The position numbers were made by a program, and so were the translations under genes. A stretch of DNA of 64,000 nucleotides from Thalassococcus profundi (GTDB lineage Bacteria; Pseudomonadota; Alphaproteobacteria; Rhodobacterales; Rhodobacteraceae), in assembly GCF_003344785.1 (NCBI RefSeq), contig NZ_QPMK01000001.1, forward strand, positions 280,651 to 344,650, read 5' to 3'. The notes under the pieces are model-generated. The model saw only the letters and a program-made list of their open reading frames with translations. It made no database searches and had not been told where the DNA came from. This document shows positions 25,431-33,864 of the stretch, one piece after another; position 1 is the first letter of the stretch, and every line of letters begins with the position of its first letter.

Positions 25431-26345
25431 ATGGCCTATGTAAACAACATCCGCATGTTCCTGCGTGTCTACGAATTGGGCAGCATGTCGGCCGCGGCCC
25501 GGGACCAGCGGACCTCGCCCGCAGTCGCGTCGAGCCGGGTTGCGGAGCTGGAAAAGCACCTTGGCGTGCGGCTCTTCAACCGCACCACGCGGGCGCTGCA
25601 CCCCACCGAGCACGGGCAGATGTTCTACGACGGCGCGCGCGGCATTCTCGACGCGATCGAGGCCGCCGAGGGCACGGTGATGGAGGCGACGCAATCGCCC
25701 AAGGGCACGCTCTTCGTTTCGGCGCCGCTGTTCATCGGACGCCGGATCATCGCCCCGGCCCTGCCCGCCTTCCGCGCCGAATACCCCGAGATCAACCTTC
25801 GACTGCGGCTCTCGGACCGGGTGGTGGACGTGACCGCCGAGGGGCTCGACATGGCCTTCCACCTCGGACCGCTGGTCGATTCGGATCTCAAGGTCCGGAT
25901 GATCTCGGATTGCCCCCGCCTGCTGCTGGCGGCGCCATCCTACATCGCGCGGCGCGGCAATCCGGAAAGCGGCGCGGCGCTGGTCGAAGAGGGGCACGAC
26001 TGCCTCAACCTGCGGTTCCCCGGCGCGCGGGAATTCCAGTGGACCTTGCAGACCGACGGCGGCCCGCGACGCTATGAAATCGCCGGATCGCTGGAGACCG
26101 ACAACAGCGAGGTGCTGACCGACTGGGCGGTGGCCGGTTGCGGCATCGTGCTCAAGCCCCGTTTCGAAGTGGCCGAGCACCTGCGCAGCGGCGCGCTGGT
26201 GCCGGTGGCCGCGGCGACCCCGCCCTACCCTGCGCAACTGGCCTGCCTGACCCCGTCGCGGCGGCTGCGCGATCCCAAGGTCCAGGTCTTCTCGGATTTC
26301 ATGGTCGCGCGCTGCCGCGAGGCCATCGCCGCGGCGGACCCTTGA
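25431..26345 (+). CDS. LysR-family transcriptional regulator (304 aa)
   Basis: DNA-binding regulator. The N-terminal winged helix-turn-helix is MSAAARDQRTSPAVASSRVA followed by ELEKHLGVRLFNRTTRALHPTEHG; the rest is a periplasmic-binding-fold effector domain. The start MAYVNNIRMF is chosen to match normal LysR N-termini; the upstream in-frame region is A+T-rich and contains the operator-like repeat, so it is probably not coding. There is no clear ribosome binding site. Divergent from puuD and upstream of the persulfide dioxygenase pair, so either could be its target; the effector is unknown. Confidence 0.88.
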   Translation: MAYVNNIRMFLRVYELGSMSAAARDQRTSPAVASSRVAELEKHLGVRLFNRTTRALHPTEHGQMFYDGARGILDAIEAAEGTVMEATQSPKGTLFVSAPLFIGRRIIAPALPAFRAEYPEINLRLRLSDRVVDVTAEGLDMAFHLGPLVDSDLKVRMISDCPRLLLAAPSYIARRGNPESGAALVEEGHDCLNLRFPGAREFQWTLQTDGGPRRYEIAGSLETDNSEVLTDWAVAGCGIVLKPRFEVAEHLRSGALVPVAAATPPYPAQLACLTPSRRLRDPKVQVFSDFMVARCREAIAAADP

Positions 26346-26399
26346 CCTCTCATTATATTCCATTATCTGAATTTGACTGAAACGGAAACGGAGGCCGCC

Positions 26400-27308
26400 A
26401 TGTTCACCCGCACCAGCCCGTCCCGCGGCCCCGGCTCGCCCCGGGTCGACGGGTTCCACGATCCGGCCACCGGATCGGTCCAGTACGTCGCCAGCGATCC
26501 CGCTACCGGCCAGGCGGCGCTGATCGACACGGTGCTGGATTTCGACCCGCGCAGCGCCACGACCTCCACGCACAGCGCGCAGACGGCGCTGGACTTCGTC
26601 GTCCACGAGGGGCTGAGCGTTCAGTGGATCCTCGACACCCACCCCCACGCGGATCACCTGATGGCGCAGGCCTGGCTCAAGGAGCGGACCGGCGCCACGA
26701 CCGGCATCGGAGAAAAGGTCCGGGAGATCGCGGCGCTGTGGGCAGACATCTACCACCTGCCGGACACCTTCGACCCCGACCGCGACTTCGACCGGCTCTT
26801 TGCCGATGGCGACCGCTTCGCGCTCGGATCGCTCGAGGTGCAGGTGATCCTGTCCCCCGGCCACACGCTGGGCTCGGTCACCTACGTCATCGGCGACGCG
26901 GCCTTCGTTCATGACACCTTCATGCATGTCGACGCCGGCACCACCCGCGCCGACTTCCCCGGCGGATCGTCGAAACAGCTCTACGCCTCCCTGCAACGGC
27001 TCCTGAGCCTGCCGGACGACACGCGGCTCTTCGTCGGCCACGACTACCCGCCAGTCGGCGACCGCGCCGATCCGGCGTGGGAAGCCTCGGTCGCCGATCA
27101 CCGCGCGCACAATCCGCACGTGGGCGGCGGCGTGTCCGAAGCCGCATACTGCAAGCTGCGCGACGACCGTGACGCAACCCTGTCGCTGCCCGACAGGATG
27201 CTGCATGCGTTGCAGGTCAACTTGCGCGGCGGACGCCTGCCGGATCCGGAGGCCGACGGCCGCAGCTACTTCAAGATCCCCGCAAACCACTTCGGAAAGG
27301 ACACCTGA
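26400..27308 (+). CDS. MBL-fold persulfide dioxygenase-like enzyme (302 aa)
   Basis: Metallo-beta-lactamase-fold protein of the ETHE1/Blh type, which oxidises glutathione persulfide to sulfite. The metal motif HPHADH is at residues 81-86; further ligands are in LSPGHTLGSVTYV and FVGHDYPP. ATG at 26400 follows GGAGG by five bases, which decides against the longer in-frame start. Its stop overlaps the rhodanese start (TGATG), a pairing seen in Blh-type sulfide detoxification operons. Sulfide regulators of the BigR type are not adjacent; the only nearby regulator is the LysR gene upstream. Confidence 0.82.
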   Translation: MFTRTSPSRGPGSPRVDGFHDPATGSVQYVASDPATGQAALIDTVLDFDPRSATTSTHSAQTALDFVVHEGLSVQWILDTHPHADHLMAQAWLKERTGATTGIGEKVREIAALWADIYHLPDTFDPDRDFDRLFADGDRFALGSLEVQVILSPGHTLGSVTYVIGDAAFVHDTFMHVDAGTTRADFPGGSSKQLYASLQRLLSLPDDTRLFVGHDYPPVGDRADPAWEASVADHRAHNPHVGGGVSEAAYCKLRDDRDATLSLPDRMLHALQVNLRGGRLPDPEADGRSYFKIPANHFGKDT

Positions 27309-27685
27309 TGCAGACCGAAACCATCGGCACCGCCACGCTCGAGACCTGGACCCCGGAAGAGGTCGCCAAGGCGCTCGACGCGCATGAGGTCGTCCTGATC
27401 GACGTGCGCACCCCGCAGGAATACATGTTCGAACACATCCCCGGCGCGCTGCTGATGCCGATGGCCTTCTTCGACCCGGCCAACCTGCCGGGACAAAGCG
27501 ACAAGCGCATCGTTCTGCACTGCGGTTCCGGCCTGCGCTCGGAAAAGATGGCGCGCATGGCTTTCGAAGCGGGCTTCGACCGCCTCGCGCATCTCGGCGG
27601 CGGCTTCGCGAAATGGAAGGAGGCCAGGCTGCCCTACATCGGCACCAACATGGCCAGCGGCGCCCCCAAACGCGTCACGCCCTGA
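27308..27685 (+). CDS. Single-domain rhodanese sulfurtransferase (125 aa)
   Basis: Moves sulfane sulfur between persulfide and thiol acceptors. A single rhodanese domain is seen: VVLIDVRTPQEYMFEHIPGA and the active loop CGSGLRSE with Cys72. The ATG shares a base with the stop of the preceding persulfide dioxygenase gene, so the two enzymes are probably made together and act on the same persulfide pool. No signal peptide, so cytoplasmic. Confidence 0.88.
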   Translation: MQTETIGTATLETWTPEEVAKALDAHEVVLIDVRTPQEYMFEHIPGALLMPMAFFDPANLPGQSDKRIVLHCGSGLRSEKMARMAFEAGFDRLAHLGGGFAKWKEARLPYIGTNMASGAPKRVTP

Positions 27686-27698
27686 ACCCGCGCGCCCC

Positions 27699-27746
27699 TT
27701 CATCTTGCCAATAAACTCCAGAGAGCACGAGAGACAGCGTCTCTCG
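27699..27746 (-). repeat. Three-copy intergenic element, copy A
   Basis: Plus strand begins TTCATCTTGCCAATAAACTCC and ends in a hairpin CGAGAGAC-AGC-GTCTCTCG (27728-27746). It shares the first ~22 bases with copies at 50132 and 57756 while the hairpin sequence differs in each. It lies between the convergent rhodanese and amtB genes. Confidence 0.7.
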
Positions 27747-27783
27747 TATCCGCGCCCCGCGCGGATTGCCGACGAACGAAAAA

Positions 27784-27805
27784 GCCCGGGCGCGAACGCC
27801 CGGGC
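27784..27805 (-). terminator. Intrinsic terminator of glnK-amtB
   Basis: Perfect 9-bp stem GCCCGGGCG/CGCCCGGGC with loop CGAA. On the minus strand it is followed by TTTTTC; on the plus strand by AGGTTTTCC. It begins 33 bases past the amtB stop and may work in both directions. Confidence 0.82.
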
Positions 27806-27837
27806 AGGTTTTCCTTGGACTGACAGGAAGGAGAAGA

Positions 27838-29160
27838 TCAGCCCTTGGAGAAATCGGGATAGGCTTCCATGCCCAGCTCGGACATGTCGAGACCGTTGAT
27901 CTCGGCCTCTTCGCTGACGCGGATTCCCATGACCGCCTTGAGGATGAACCACACCACGGCGGAGACCACGAAGACGAAAATGCCGATCGAGATCACACCG
28001 AGCGCCTGCACCGCGAAGGAGGTGCCGTCGGTGTAGAACGGCACGGCCATGGTGCCCCAGATACCGGCGATCAGGTGGACCGGGATGGCGCCGACGACGT
28101 CGTCGATCTTCATCTTGTCCAGCATCGGCACGGTGAAGACCACGATGATGCCGCCGATGGCGCCGATCCAGAGCGCGCCGAAGAGCGTGGGATCGAGCGG
28201 ACCTGCGGTGATCGACACCAGGCCCGCCAGCGCACCGTTGAGCGTCATCGTGAGGTCGGGCTTCTTGTACATCACCTGCGTGAGGATCAGCGCGGCAACC
28301 GCACCGGCCGCGGCGGCCATGTTGGTGTTGGCAAAGATGCGGGACACGTCGGTCACGTCACCCACGGTGCCGGCTGCGAGCTGCGAACCGCCATTGAAGC
28401 CGAACCAGCCGAGCCACAGGATGAACGTGCCCAGGGTGGCGAGGGCGAGGTTGGAACCCGGCATCGGCACGGTGCGGCCATCCTTGTACTTGCCGATCCG
28501 CGGACCGAGAATGAGCGCACCGGCGAGGGCTGCGAAACCGCCTGCGGCATGCACGAGGGTCGAACCGGCGAAGTCGGAGAAGCCCGCCTCGGAGAGCCAG
28601 CCGCCACCCCACTGCCAGGAGGCTTCGATCGGGTAGATGAAGCCGGTCAGAACGACGACGAAGATCAGGAACGGCCAGAGCTTGATACGCTCGGCCAGGG
28701 TGCCCGACACGATCGACGCTGTGGTGGCGCAGAACATCAGCTGGAAGAAGAAGTCCGATCCGACCGAGGCGTAATCAAGCGCCGCGGCAGAGGCATCGAG
28801 GCCCACGGGCTCGAGCACGGTCGGCGAGAACAGGATGCCGACGTAGCCCGCCACGGTCCAGCCGTCGCCCGGGTACATCAGGTTGAAGCCGACGAACCAG
28901 TACATGATCGCAGCGATCGAGAAGAGCGCGATGTTCTTGGTCAGCTGCATGGTCACGTTCTTGGAGCGCACCAGGCCGGCCTCGAGCATGGCAAAGCCCG
29001 CGGCCATCCAGAACACGAGGAAGCCGCCGATCAGGAACAGCAGCGTCGTAAAGATGTACGGGTTGATGTCCGGCGCCGCCTCGGTCGCGTCCTGCGCGAA
29101 GCCAAGGCTGGGCAGCGCGACGAGCGCAACAGCCGGAGCGAGTGTCTTGAAAAGTTTCAT
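27838..29160 (-). CDS. amtB: Ammonium transporter AmtB (440 aa)
   Basis: Trimeric inner-membrane channel for ammonia/ammonium. The N-terminus MKLFKTLAPAVALVALPSLG is a signal peptide, as in many Amt proteins. About eleven membrane segments follow. The pore twin histidines are in STLVHAAGGFAAL and PVHLIAGIWGTM; ATTASIVSGTLAERI is also typical. ATG at 29160 is used since a longer frame start (29196) has no signal peptide at its end. It is 32 bases behind glnK, the PII protein that plugs the channel when nitrogen is ample. Confidence 0.93.
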   Translation of the reverse strand: MKLFKTLAPAVALVALPSLGFAQDATEAAPDINPYIFTTLLFLIGGFLVFWMAAGFAMLEAGLVRSKNVTMQLTKNIALFSIAAIMYWFVGFNLMYPGDGWTVAGYVGILFSPTVLEPVGLDASAAALDYASVGSDFFFQLMFCATTASIVSGTLAERIKLWPFLIFVVVLTGFIYPIEASWQWGGGWLSEAGFSDFAGSTLVHAAGGFAALAGALILGPRIGKYKDGRTVPMPGSNLALATLGTFILWLGWFGFNGGSQLAAGTVGDVTDVSRIFANTNMAAAAGAVAALILTQVMYKKPDLTMTLNGALAGLVSITAGPLDPTLFGALWIGAIGGIIVVFTVPMLDKMKIDDVVGAIPVHLIAGIWGTMAVPFYTDGTSFAVQALGVISIGIFVFVVSAVVWFILKAVMGIRVSEEAEINGLDMSELGMEAYPDFSKG

Positions 29161-29192
29161 TGGTTCCGTTTCCCTAACTCTTATTGCTGCGT

Positions 29193-29531
29193 TCAAAGCG
29201 CGTCTGCGTCGGTTTCGCCGGTGCGCACCCGCACCGCCTGCAACACGTCCAGAACGAAAATCTTGCCGTCGCCGATCTTGCCGGTCTGGGCCGTCTTCGA
29301 AATGGTTTCGACCACCTGGTCGGCCATCGACGCGGCAACCACGATTTCAAGCTTGATCTTGGGCACGAAATTCACGGCGTATTCGGCACCGCGATAGATT
29401 TCCGTGTGACCCGATTGCGAGCCGAAGCCCTTGATTTCTGTCACCATCATGCCGCGGACGCCGATGGAGGTCAGCGCCTCGCGGACCTCCTCCAGCTTGA
29501 ACGGCTTGATCGTCGCAATGATGAGTTTCAC
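29193..29531 (-). CDS. glnK: Nitrogen regulatory protein PII (112 aa)
   Basis: Trimeric sensor of 2-oxoglutarate and ATP/ADP that controls AmtB and nitrogen metabolism. It has the T-loop with the uridylylation tyrosine at residue 51 (GHTEIYRGAEY), the B-loop KTAQTGKIGDGKIFV, and the N-terminal KLIIATIKPFKLEEV. The start is a GTG at 29531, giving the exact PII N-terminus; AAAGGGA lies upstream. The linked amtB gene identifies it as GlnK-like rather than a glnA-linked GlnB. No sigma-54 -24/-12 pair was found ahead of it. Confidence 0.93.
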   Translation of the reverse strand: MKLIIATIKPFKLEEVREALTSIGVRGMMVTEIKGFGSQSGHTEIYRGAEYAVNFVPKIKLEIVVAASMADQVVETISKTAQTGKIGDGKIFVLDVLQAVRVRTGETDADAL

Positions 29532-29567
29532 CTTGGTCCCTTTCGGTTTGGCAGGTCGGGGCCTGCG

Positions 29568-29583
29568 TTCTGCAAATGCAGAA
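29568..29583. promoter_or_regulatory. Palindrome in the glnK leader
   Basis: TTCTGCAAATGCAGAA is an inverted repeat (7-bp arms) located 37-52 bases ahead of the glnK start. It contains CTGC-N4-GCAG, the same half-sites as the pair at 52818-52854. It could be an operator or a stem in the mRNA leader. Confidence 0.4.
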
Positions 29584-29788
29584 AGAGCCGCCGCGCGGCG
29601 TTCGGGAAAGGGCAAAGGCCAGAGGTACAGTCCATTGATTGCGGCAAAATGCACAAATTTTGCACAATTTGATGTTTGTGTCTAAAAATTAGGCGCAATA
29701 AAAAAACGGAAAAACTGCTGCAAGCGGTCTACTTCCCCGTTCGGACAGTCTATTCTGGGCGCAATGGGCAGAAAGCCGGGCAGAGAAC

Positions 29789-32002
29789 ATGAGTGATTCA
29801 GGTCGTGGAAAAGGTCGGCTCGTCGCCGATCGACGCTATCCCAAAAAATCCACCGCGCAGACCGCGAAACCGAAACGGACGCCGGCGAAATCCACCCGCC
29901 GCAAGGCCAAGGCACGCAAGCCCCGGCGCGGCGGCATCACCGGCTTCATCCTCGGGATGTTCTCCTGGATTTTCCGCCTGATCTGGCGCCTGACCTGGCG
30001 GATCACCGCCGTGGCGCTTCTGCTCCTGGCCCTGGCGGTGGGGTACGAATACACCAAGTTGCCCGAGGCGACGGCGCTGCTCGACGGGCGCGCCCGGGGG
30101 TCCGTGACCCTGCTCGACCAATCGGGAGCGGTCTTTGCCCGGCGCGGCGACCAGTTCGGCGGTGCGGTGACCGCCGACAGCGTGTCGCCGCATCTGGTCG
30201 ACGCCATTGTCGCCACCGAGGACAAGCGCTTCTACTACCACCTGGGCGTGAGCCCGCGCGGCATCGCCTCGGCCATCCGCATCAACCTGAGCGAGGGCCG
30301 CGGGCCGCTCTCGGGTCACGGCGGGTCGACGATCACCCAGCAGACCGCGAAACTGCTTTGCCTCGGCGTCGAATACGATCCCGGCGAATGGGAGAGCGAA
30401 AGCGATTACGTCTCCGACTGTCGCCGCGGATCGCTGACGCGCAAGCTCAAGGAGGCGATCTATGCGCTGGCGATGGAGGTCAAGTACACCAAGGACGAGA
30501 TCCTCTCGATCTATCTCAACCGCGCCTACATGGGCGGCGGCGCCTACGGGGCCGAGGCGGCGGCGCAGCGCTATTTCTCCAAGTCTGCGGTCGAGCTGAA
30601 CCCGGCGGAATCCGCGATGATCGCGGGCCTGCTGACCGCACCGTCGTCGCTGGCACCCACGTCGAACCTGGGTCGGTCGCAAGCGCGCGCGGCGACGGCC
30701 CTGCGGCTGATGAACGAACAGGGCATGCTGTCGGACGCGGAAACGCAGCGCTACCAGGACAACCCTGCAACGCTGGGCCGCGATGCCGAAAGCCCGTCGG
30801 GCGGCTATTTCGCAGACTGGGTGATCCGCAGCCTGCTGCCGGGCGACCCGACGCAGGACGGCGACAGCCCCGACAACGACAGCCGCACCAGCATGGCCGA
30901 CGACATCATGCGCGCGCTGGAGCAGGCCGAACGCGACAAGGTGATCCAGACCACGCTGGACCCGCGCATCCAGTCCATCGCCGAAGACGTGATGGAAGAG
31001 ACCATCGCCGGTCTCAAGGAAGGGTCCAAGGCGCAGGCGGCCATCGTCGTGATGTCCGCCGACGGCGCCGTGCGCGGCATGGTCGGCGGCCGCGACGCCA
31101 CCGCCTCGGGCGGGTTCAACCGCGCCACCCAGGCGCGGCGGCAGACCGGATCGGCATTCAAGCCGTTCATCTACGCCGCGGCGATGGATTTCGGCTATTC
31201 GCCCTATGACACGGTGGTGGACGAGCCGTTCTGCATGAACATTCCCGGTTCGGGCCAGTGGTGCCCCGAGAACTACACCAAGAACTTCAGCGGCCGGGTG
31301 ACCCTGATCGACGCACTCAAGCGCAGCCTGAACATCCCGGCGGTGAAGATCTCCGAAGGTGTCGGCCGCCCGGTCGTGCAACAGGTGGCGACGCAATTCG
31401 GCGTGGAAAGTTCTCTGATCGACACGCCGTCCCTGGCTCTGGGCGCCTCCGAGGCGTCGCTTCTGGAAATGACCGCCGCCTATGCCGGGTTCCTGGCGCA
31501 GGGGCACCGGATCGAACCCTACGGCATCACCGGAACCGAAGGCACCGGCGTGCGCGAACTGGTCATCCAGCCCGACGCCGCCGGGCAACTGGTTTTCATG
31601 CTGGAAAAGGTCGTCTCCGAAGGCACCGGCACCCGTGCCCGCCTGCCCGACCGTCAGGCCGCCGGCAAGACCGGCACCAGCCAGGAGGCGCGCGACGCTT
31701 GGTTCATCGGCTTCACCGCCGATTACGTCACCGGCATCTGGATGGGCTACGACGACAACACGCCGCTGTCGGGCGTGGCCGGCGGCGGGCTTCCGGCCGA
31801 GATGTGGCAGCAGGTCATGGCGCGGGTGCACGACGGCCTCCCGGCAAATCCCTTGCCGATGGTGGTGCCACAGCCGCCGCAGCCGGTCGTGCAGCCGGCC
31901 CCGCAACCGGCGCCGCAGCCACAGCAACGCCAGCAGCGCCGCGAAGACCCGATCGAAGGTCTGGTGAACCAGCTTCTGCGCGACCTTCTCGGGGGCAATT
32001 GA
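29789..32002 (+). CDS. Class A penicillin-binding protein, bifunctional transglycosylase/transpeptidase (737 aa)
   Basis: Polymerises and cross-links peptidoglycan at the inner membrane. A very basic N-terminus (residues 1-50) precedes one membrane helix (about 65-85). The GT51 domain has ATEDKRFYYHLG with the catalytic Glu and GGSTITQQTAK. The transpeptidase domain has the nucleophile SAFK at Ser455, the SLN triad element in RSLNIPAVK, and KTGTS at 627. The C-terminal ~45 residues are Pro/Gln-rich low complexity. The family is PBP1A/1B-like; I cannot say which. The gene stands alone ahead of the secretion operon. Confidence 0.9.
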   Translation: MSDSGRGKGRLVADRRYPKKSTAQTAKPKRTPAKSTRRKAKARKPRRGGITGFILGMFSWIFRLIWRLTWRITAVALLLLALAVGYEYTKLPEATALLDGRARGSVTLLDQSGAVFARRGDQFGGAVTADSVSPHLVDAIVATEDKRFYYHLGVSPRGIASAIRINLSEGRGPLSGHGGSTITQQTAKLLCLGVEYDPGEWESESDYVSDCRRGSLTRKLKEAIYALAMEVKYTKDEILSIYLNRAYMGGGAYGAEAAAQRYFSKSAVELNPAESAMIAGLLTAPSSLAPTSNLGRSQARAATALRLMNEQGMLSDAETQRYQDNPATLGRDAESPSGGYFADWVIRSLLPGDPTQDGDSPDNDSRTSMADDIMRALEQAERDKVIQTTLDPRIQSIAEDVMEETIAGLKEGSKAQAAIVVMSADGAVRGMVGGRDATASGGFNRATQARRQTGSAFKPFIYAAAMDFGYSPYDTVVDEPFCMNIPGSGQWCPENYTKNFSGRVTLIDALKRSLNIPAVKISEGVGRPVVQQVATQFGVESSLIDTPSLALGASEASLLEMTAAYAGFLAQGHRIEPYGITGTEGTGVRELVIQPDAAGQLVFMLEKVVSEGTGTRARLPDRQAAGKTGTSQEARDAWFIGFTADYVTGIWMGYDDNTPLSGVAGGGLPAEMWQQVMARVHDGLPANPLPMVVPQPPQPVVQPAPQPAPQPQQRQQRREDPIEGLVNQLLRDLLGGN

Positions 32003-32130
32003 GCCATGACACGACGCGGCGGACCAGAGGGCGTGGAAAAGGTTTGGCGCCACGCCCCACGGTGCGCTATCACTCCACCGACCTCTCATTTGAACCCCGT
32101 ATTTCACACGCAAACTGATAGCCGAGCCAC

Positions 32131-33864
32131 ATGACCCAGCAGCGCCCCAAGACCGGCCTCGAAGAACTGAAAGCCGCCCGCCGAGAAAGCCGCCCCTATT
32201 TCTGGTTCGTCGGCATCTTCAGTTTTTTCGTGAACCTGCTGATGCTGACAGGGCCGCTTTACATGCTTCAGGTCTACGACCGGGTGCTGGGGTCGCGGTC
32301 CGTCGCCACGCTGATCGCGCTCTCGGCGATCGTGGTGTTCCTCTACGGGATGATGGGCCTACTGGACTATGTCCGCGGCCGGGTCATGGGCCGGGTCGCC
32401 GCGCGGTTCCAGTCGCGGCTGGATCTCCGCGTGTTCGACGCCGTGGTGCGCCGGTCGACCACCCGCCCGGACGAGCTGTCGGCCACCGGGTTGCGCGACC
32501 TCGAATCGGTGCAGCGGCTGATGGCCTCGCCGGTGCTGATGGCGTTCTTCGACATCCCGTGGACGCCGGTGTTCCTGGTCGGAATCGCGTTGTTCCACCC
32601 CTGGCTGGGGTATCTTGCCGTGACGGGCGGCGCGGTGCTGATCGTGATCGCCCTGATCAACCAGGTCGTGACCCGCAATCCTGGGCTGAACTCCAACATC
32701 GCCACCTTCAAGGCCGAGAAGATCTCGGACCAGATCCGGGGCGAGGCCGAGATGGTGTCGGCCATGGGCATGCGCGGCGATGCCTTCCGCCGGTGGGAAG
32801 GCGCCCGGCGCGACGCGCTGCGCGGTCAGATTTCCAGCTCGGACCTGCTGGGCAGTTTCACCACGCTGACCAAAACCCTGCGGCTGCTGCTGCAATCGGC
32901 GATGCTGGGCCTCGGGGCCTATCTGGTCCTGCAGGGCGAACTGACGCCCGGGGCGATGATCGCCGGGTCGATTTTGATGGGCCGGGCGCTGGCGCCGATC
33001 GAACTGGCCATCGGCCAGTGGGCACTGGTGCAGCGCGCGCGCAAGGGCTGGAGCAACCTCGCACAACTCCTGTCCGAAACCCCGCCCGAGTCGCCGCGCA
33101 CCGACCTGCCGAAACCGCGCGCCAAGCTCGATGTCATGCAACTGACCGTGGTGCCGCCCGGCGAACAGCAGGCGGCGCTGCGTCTGGTGAGCTTTGCCGT
33201 GCAGCCCGGCCAGGCCATCGGCGTGATCGGCCCGTCGGGCGCCGGCAAGTCGACCTTGGCGCGTGCGCTCACCGGTGTCTGGGCACCCGCGGGGGGCAAG
33301 ATCCGGCTCGACGGGGCGTCGCTGGACCAATACGCGCCGGACGTCCTGGGCAAGTACATCGGCTATCTGCCGCAGCGTGTCACCCTGTTCGACGGAACGA
33401 TTGCCGAGAACATCGCGCGGCTGTCCGCCGCGCCGGACGATGCCAAGATCGTGGCGGCGGCGAAAAAGGCCGCGGCGCACGAGATGATCCTGAAACTGCC
33501 CGACGGCTACGACACCCGCGTCACAGCCGCCGGCGGTCGCCTGTCGGGTGGACAGATGCAACGCATCGGACTGGCCCGCGCCATGTACGACGATCCGATG
33601 ATCCTGGTGCTGGACGAACCCAATTCGAACCTCGACAACGAGGGCTCCGAGGCGGTCAATGCCGCGATCCGGACGATGAAATCCGAAGGCCGGTCGGTGC
33701 TGATCATGGCCCACCGCCCCGCGGCCATCAAGGAATGCGACATGCTGCTGATGCTCGACGGCGGCAGCCGCACGGCGTTCGGACCCAAGGACGAGGTGCT
33801 GCGCCAGGTGACGCAGAACCACCAGCAGATCCAGACGGCCGTCGGCCAAGGAGGTGTGCGATGA
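32131..33864 (+). CDS. Type I secretion system ATPase/permease (577 aa)
   Basis: Inner-membrane ABC exporter of the PrtD/AprD/HasD group, which drives one-step export of RTX-type proteins through a TolC channel. The N-terminal half is the membrane domain (FFVNLLMLTGPLYMLQVYDR); the C-terminal half is the ATPase with Walker A GPSGAGKST, signature LSGGQMQRIGLARAM and Walker B MILVLDEPNSNLD. There is no N-terminal C39 peptidase-like domain. Its stop overlaps the adaptor start (ATGA). No RTX substrate, TolC or lipase/protease is nearby, so the cargo is encoded elsewhere. Confidence 0.9.
   Translation: MTQQRPKTGLEELKAARRESRPYFWFVGIFSFFVNLLMLTGPLYMLQVYDRVLGSRSVATLIALSAIVVFLYGMMGLLDYVRGRVMGRVAARFQSRLDLRVFDAVVRRSTTRPDELSATGLRDLESVQRLMASPVLMAFFDIPWTPVFLVGIALFHPWLGYLAVTGGAVLIVIALINQVVTRNPGLNSNIATFKAEKISDQIRGEAEMVSAMGMRGDAFRRWEGARRDALRGQISSSDLLGSFTTLTKTLRLLLQSAMLGLGAYLVLQGELTPGAMIAGSILMGRALAPIELAIGQWALVQRARKGWSNLAQLLSETPPESPRTDLPKPRAKLDVMQLTVVPPGEQQAALRLVSFAVQPGQAIGVIGPSGAGKSTLARALTGVWAPAGGKIRLDGASLDQYAPDVLGKYIGYLPQRVTLFDGTIAENIARLSAAPDDAKIVAAAKKAAAHEMILKLPDGYDTRVTAAGGRLSGGQMQRIGLARAMYDDPMILVLDEPNSNLDNEGSEAVNAAIRTMKSEGRSVLIMAHRPAAIKECDMLLMLDGGSRTAFGPKDEVLRQVTQNHQQIQTAVGQGGVR

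Noticed and set aside
29532-29700. A sigma-54 promoter and classical NtrC sites for glnK
   Set aside because: TGCACAAATTTTGCACA repeats near 29648-29664 resemble NtrC half-sites only loosely, and no TGGC-N8-TTGC element follows.
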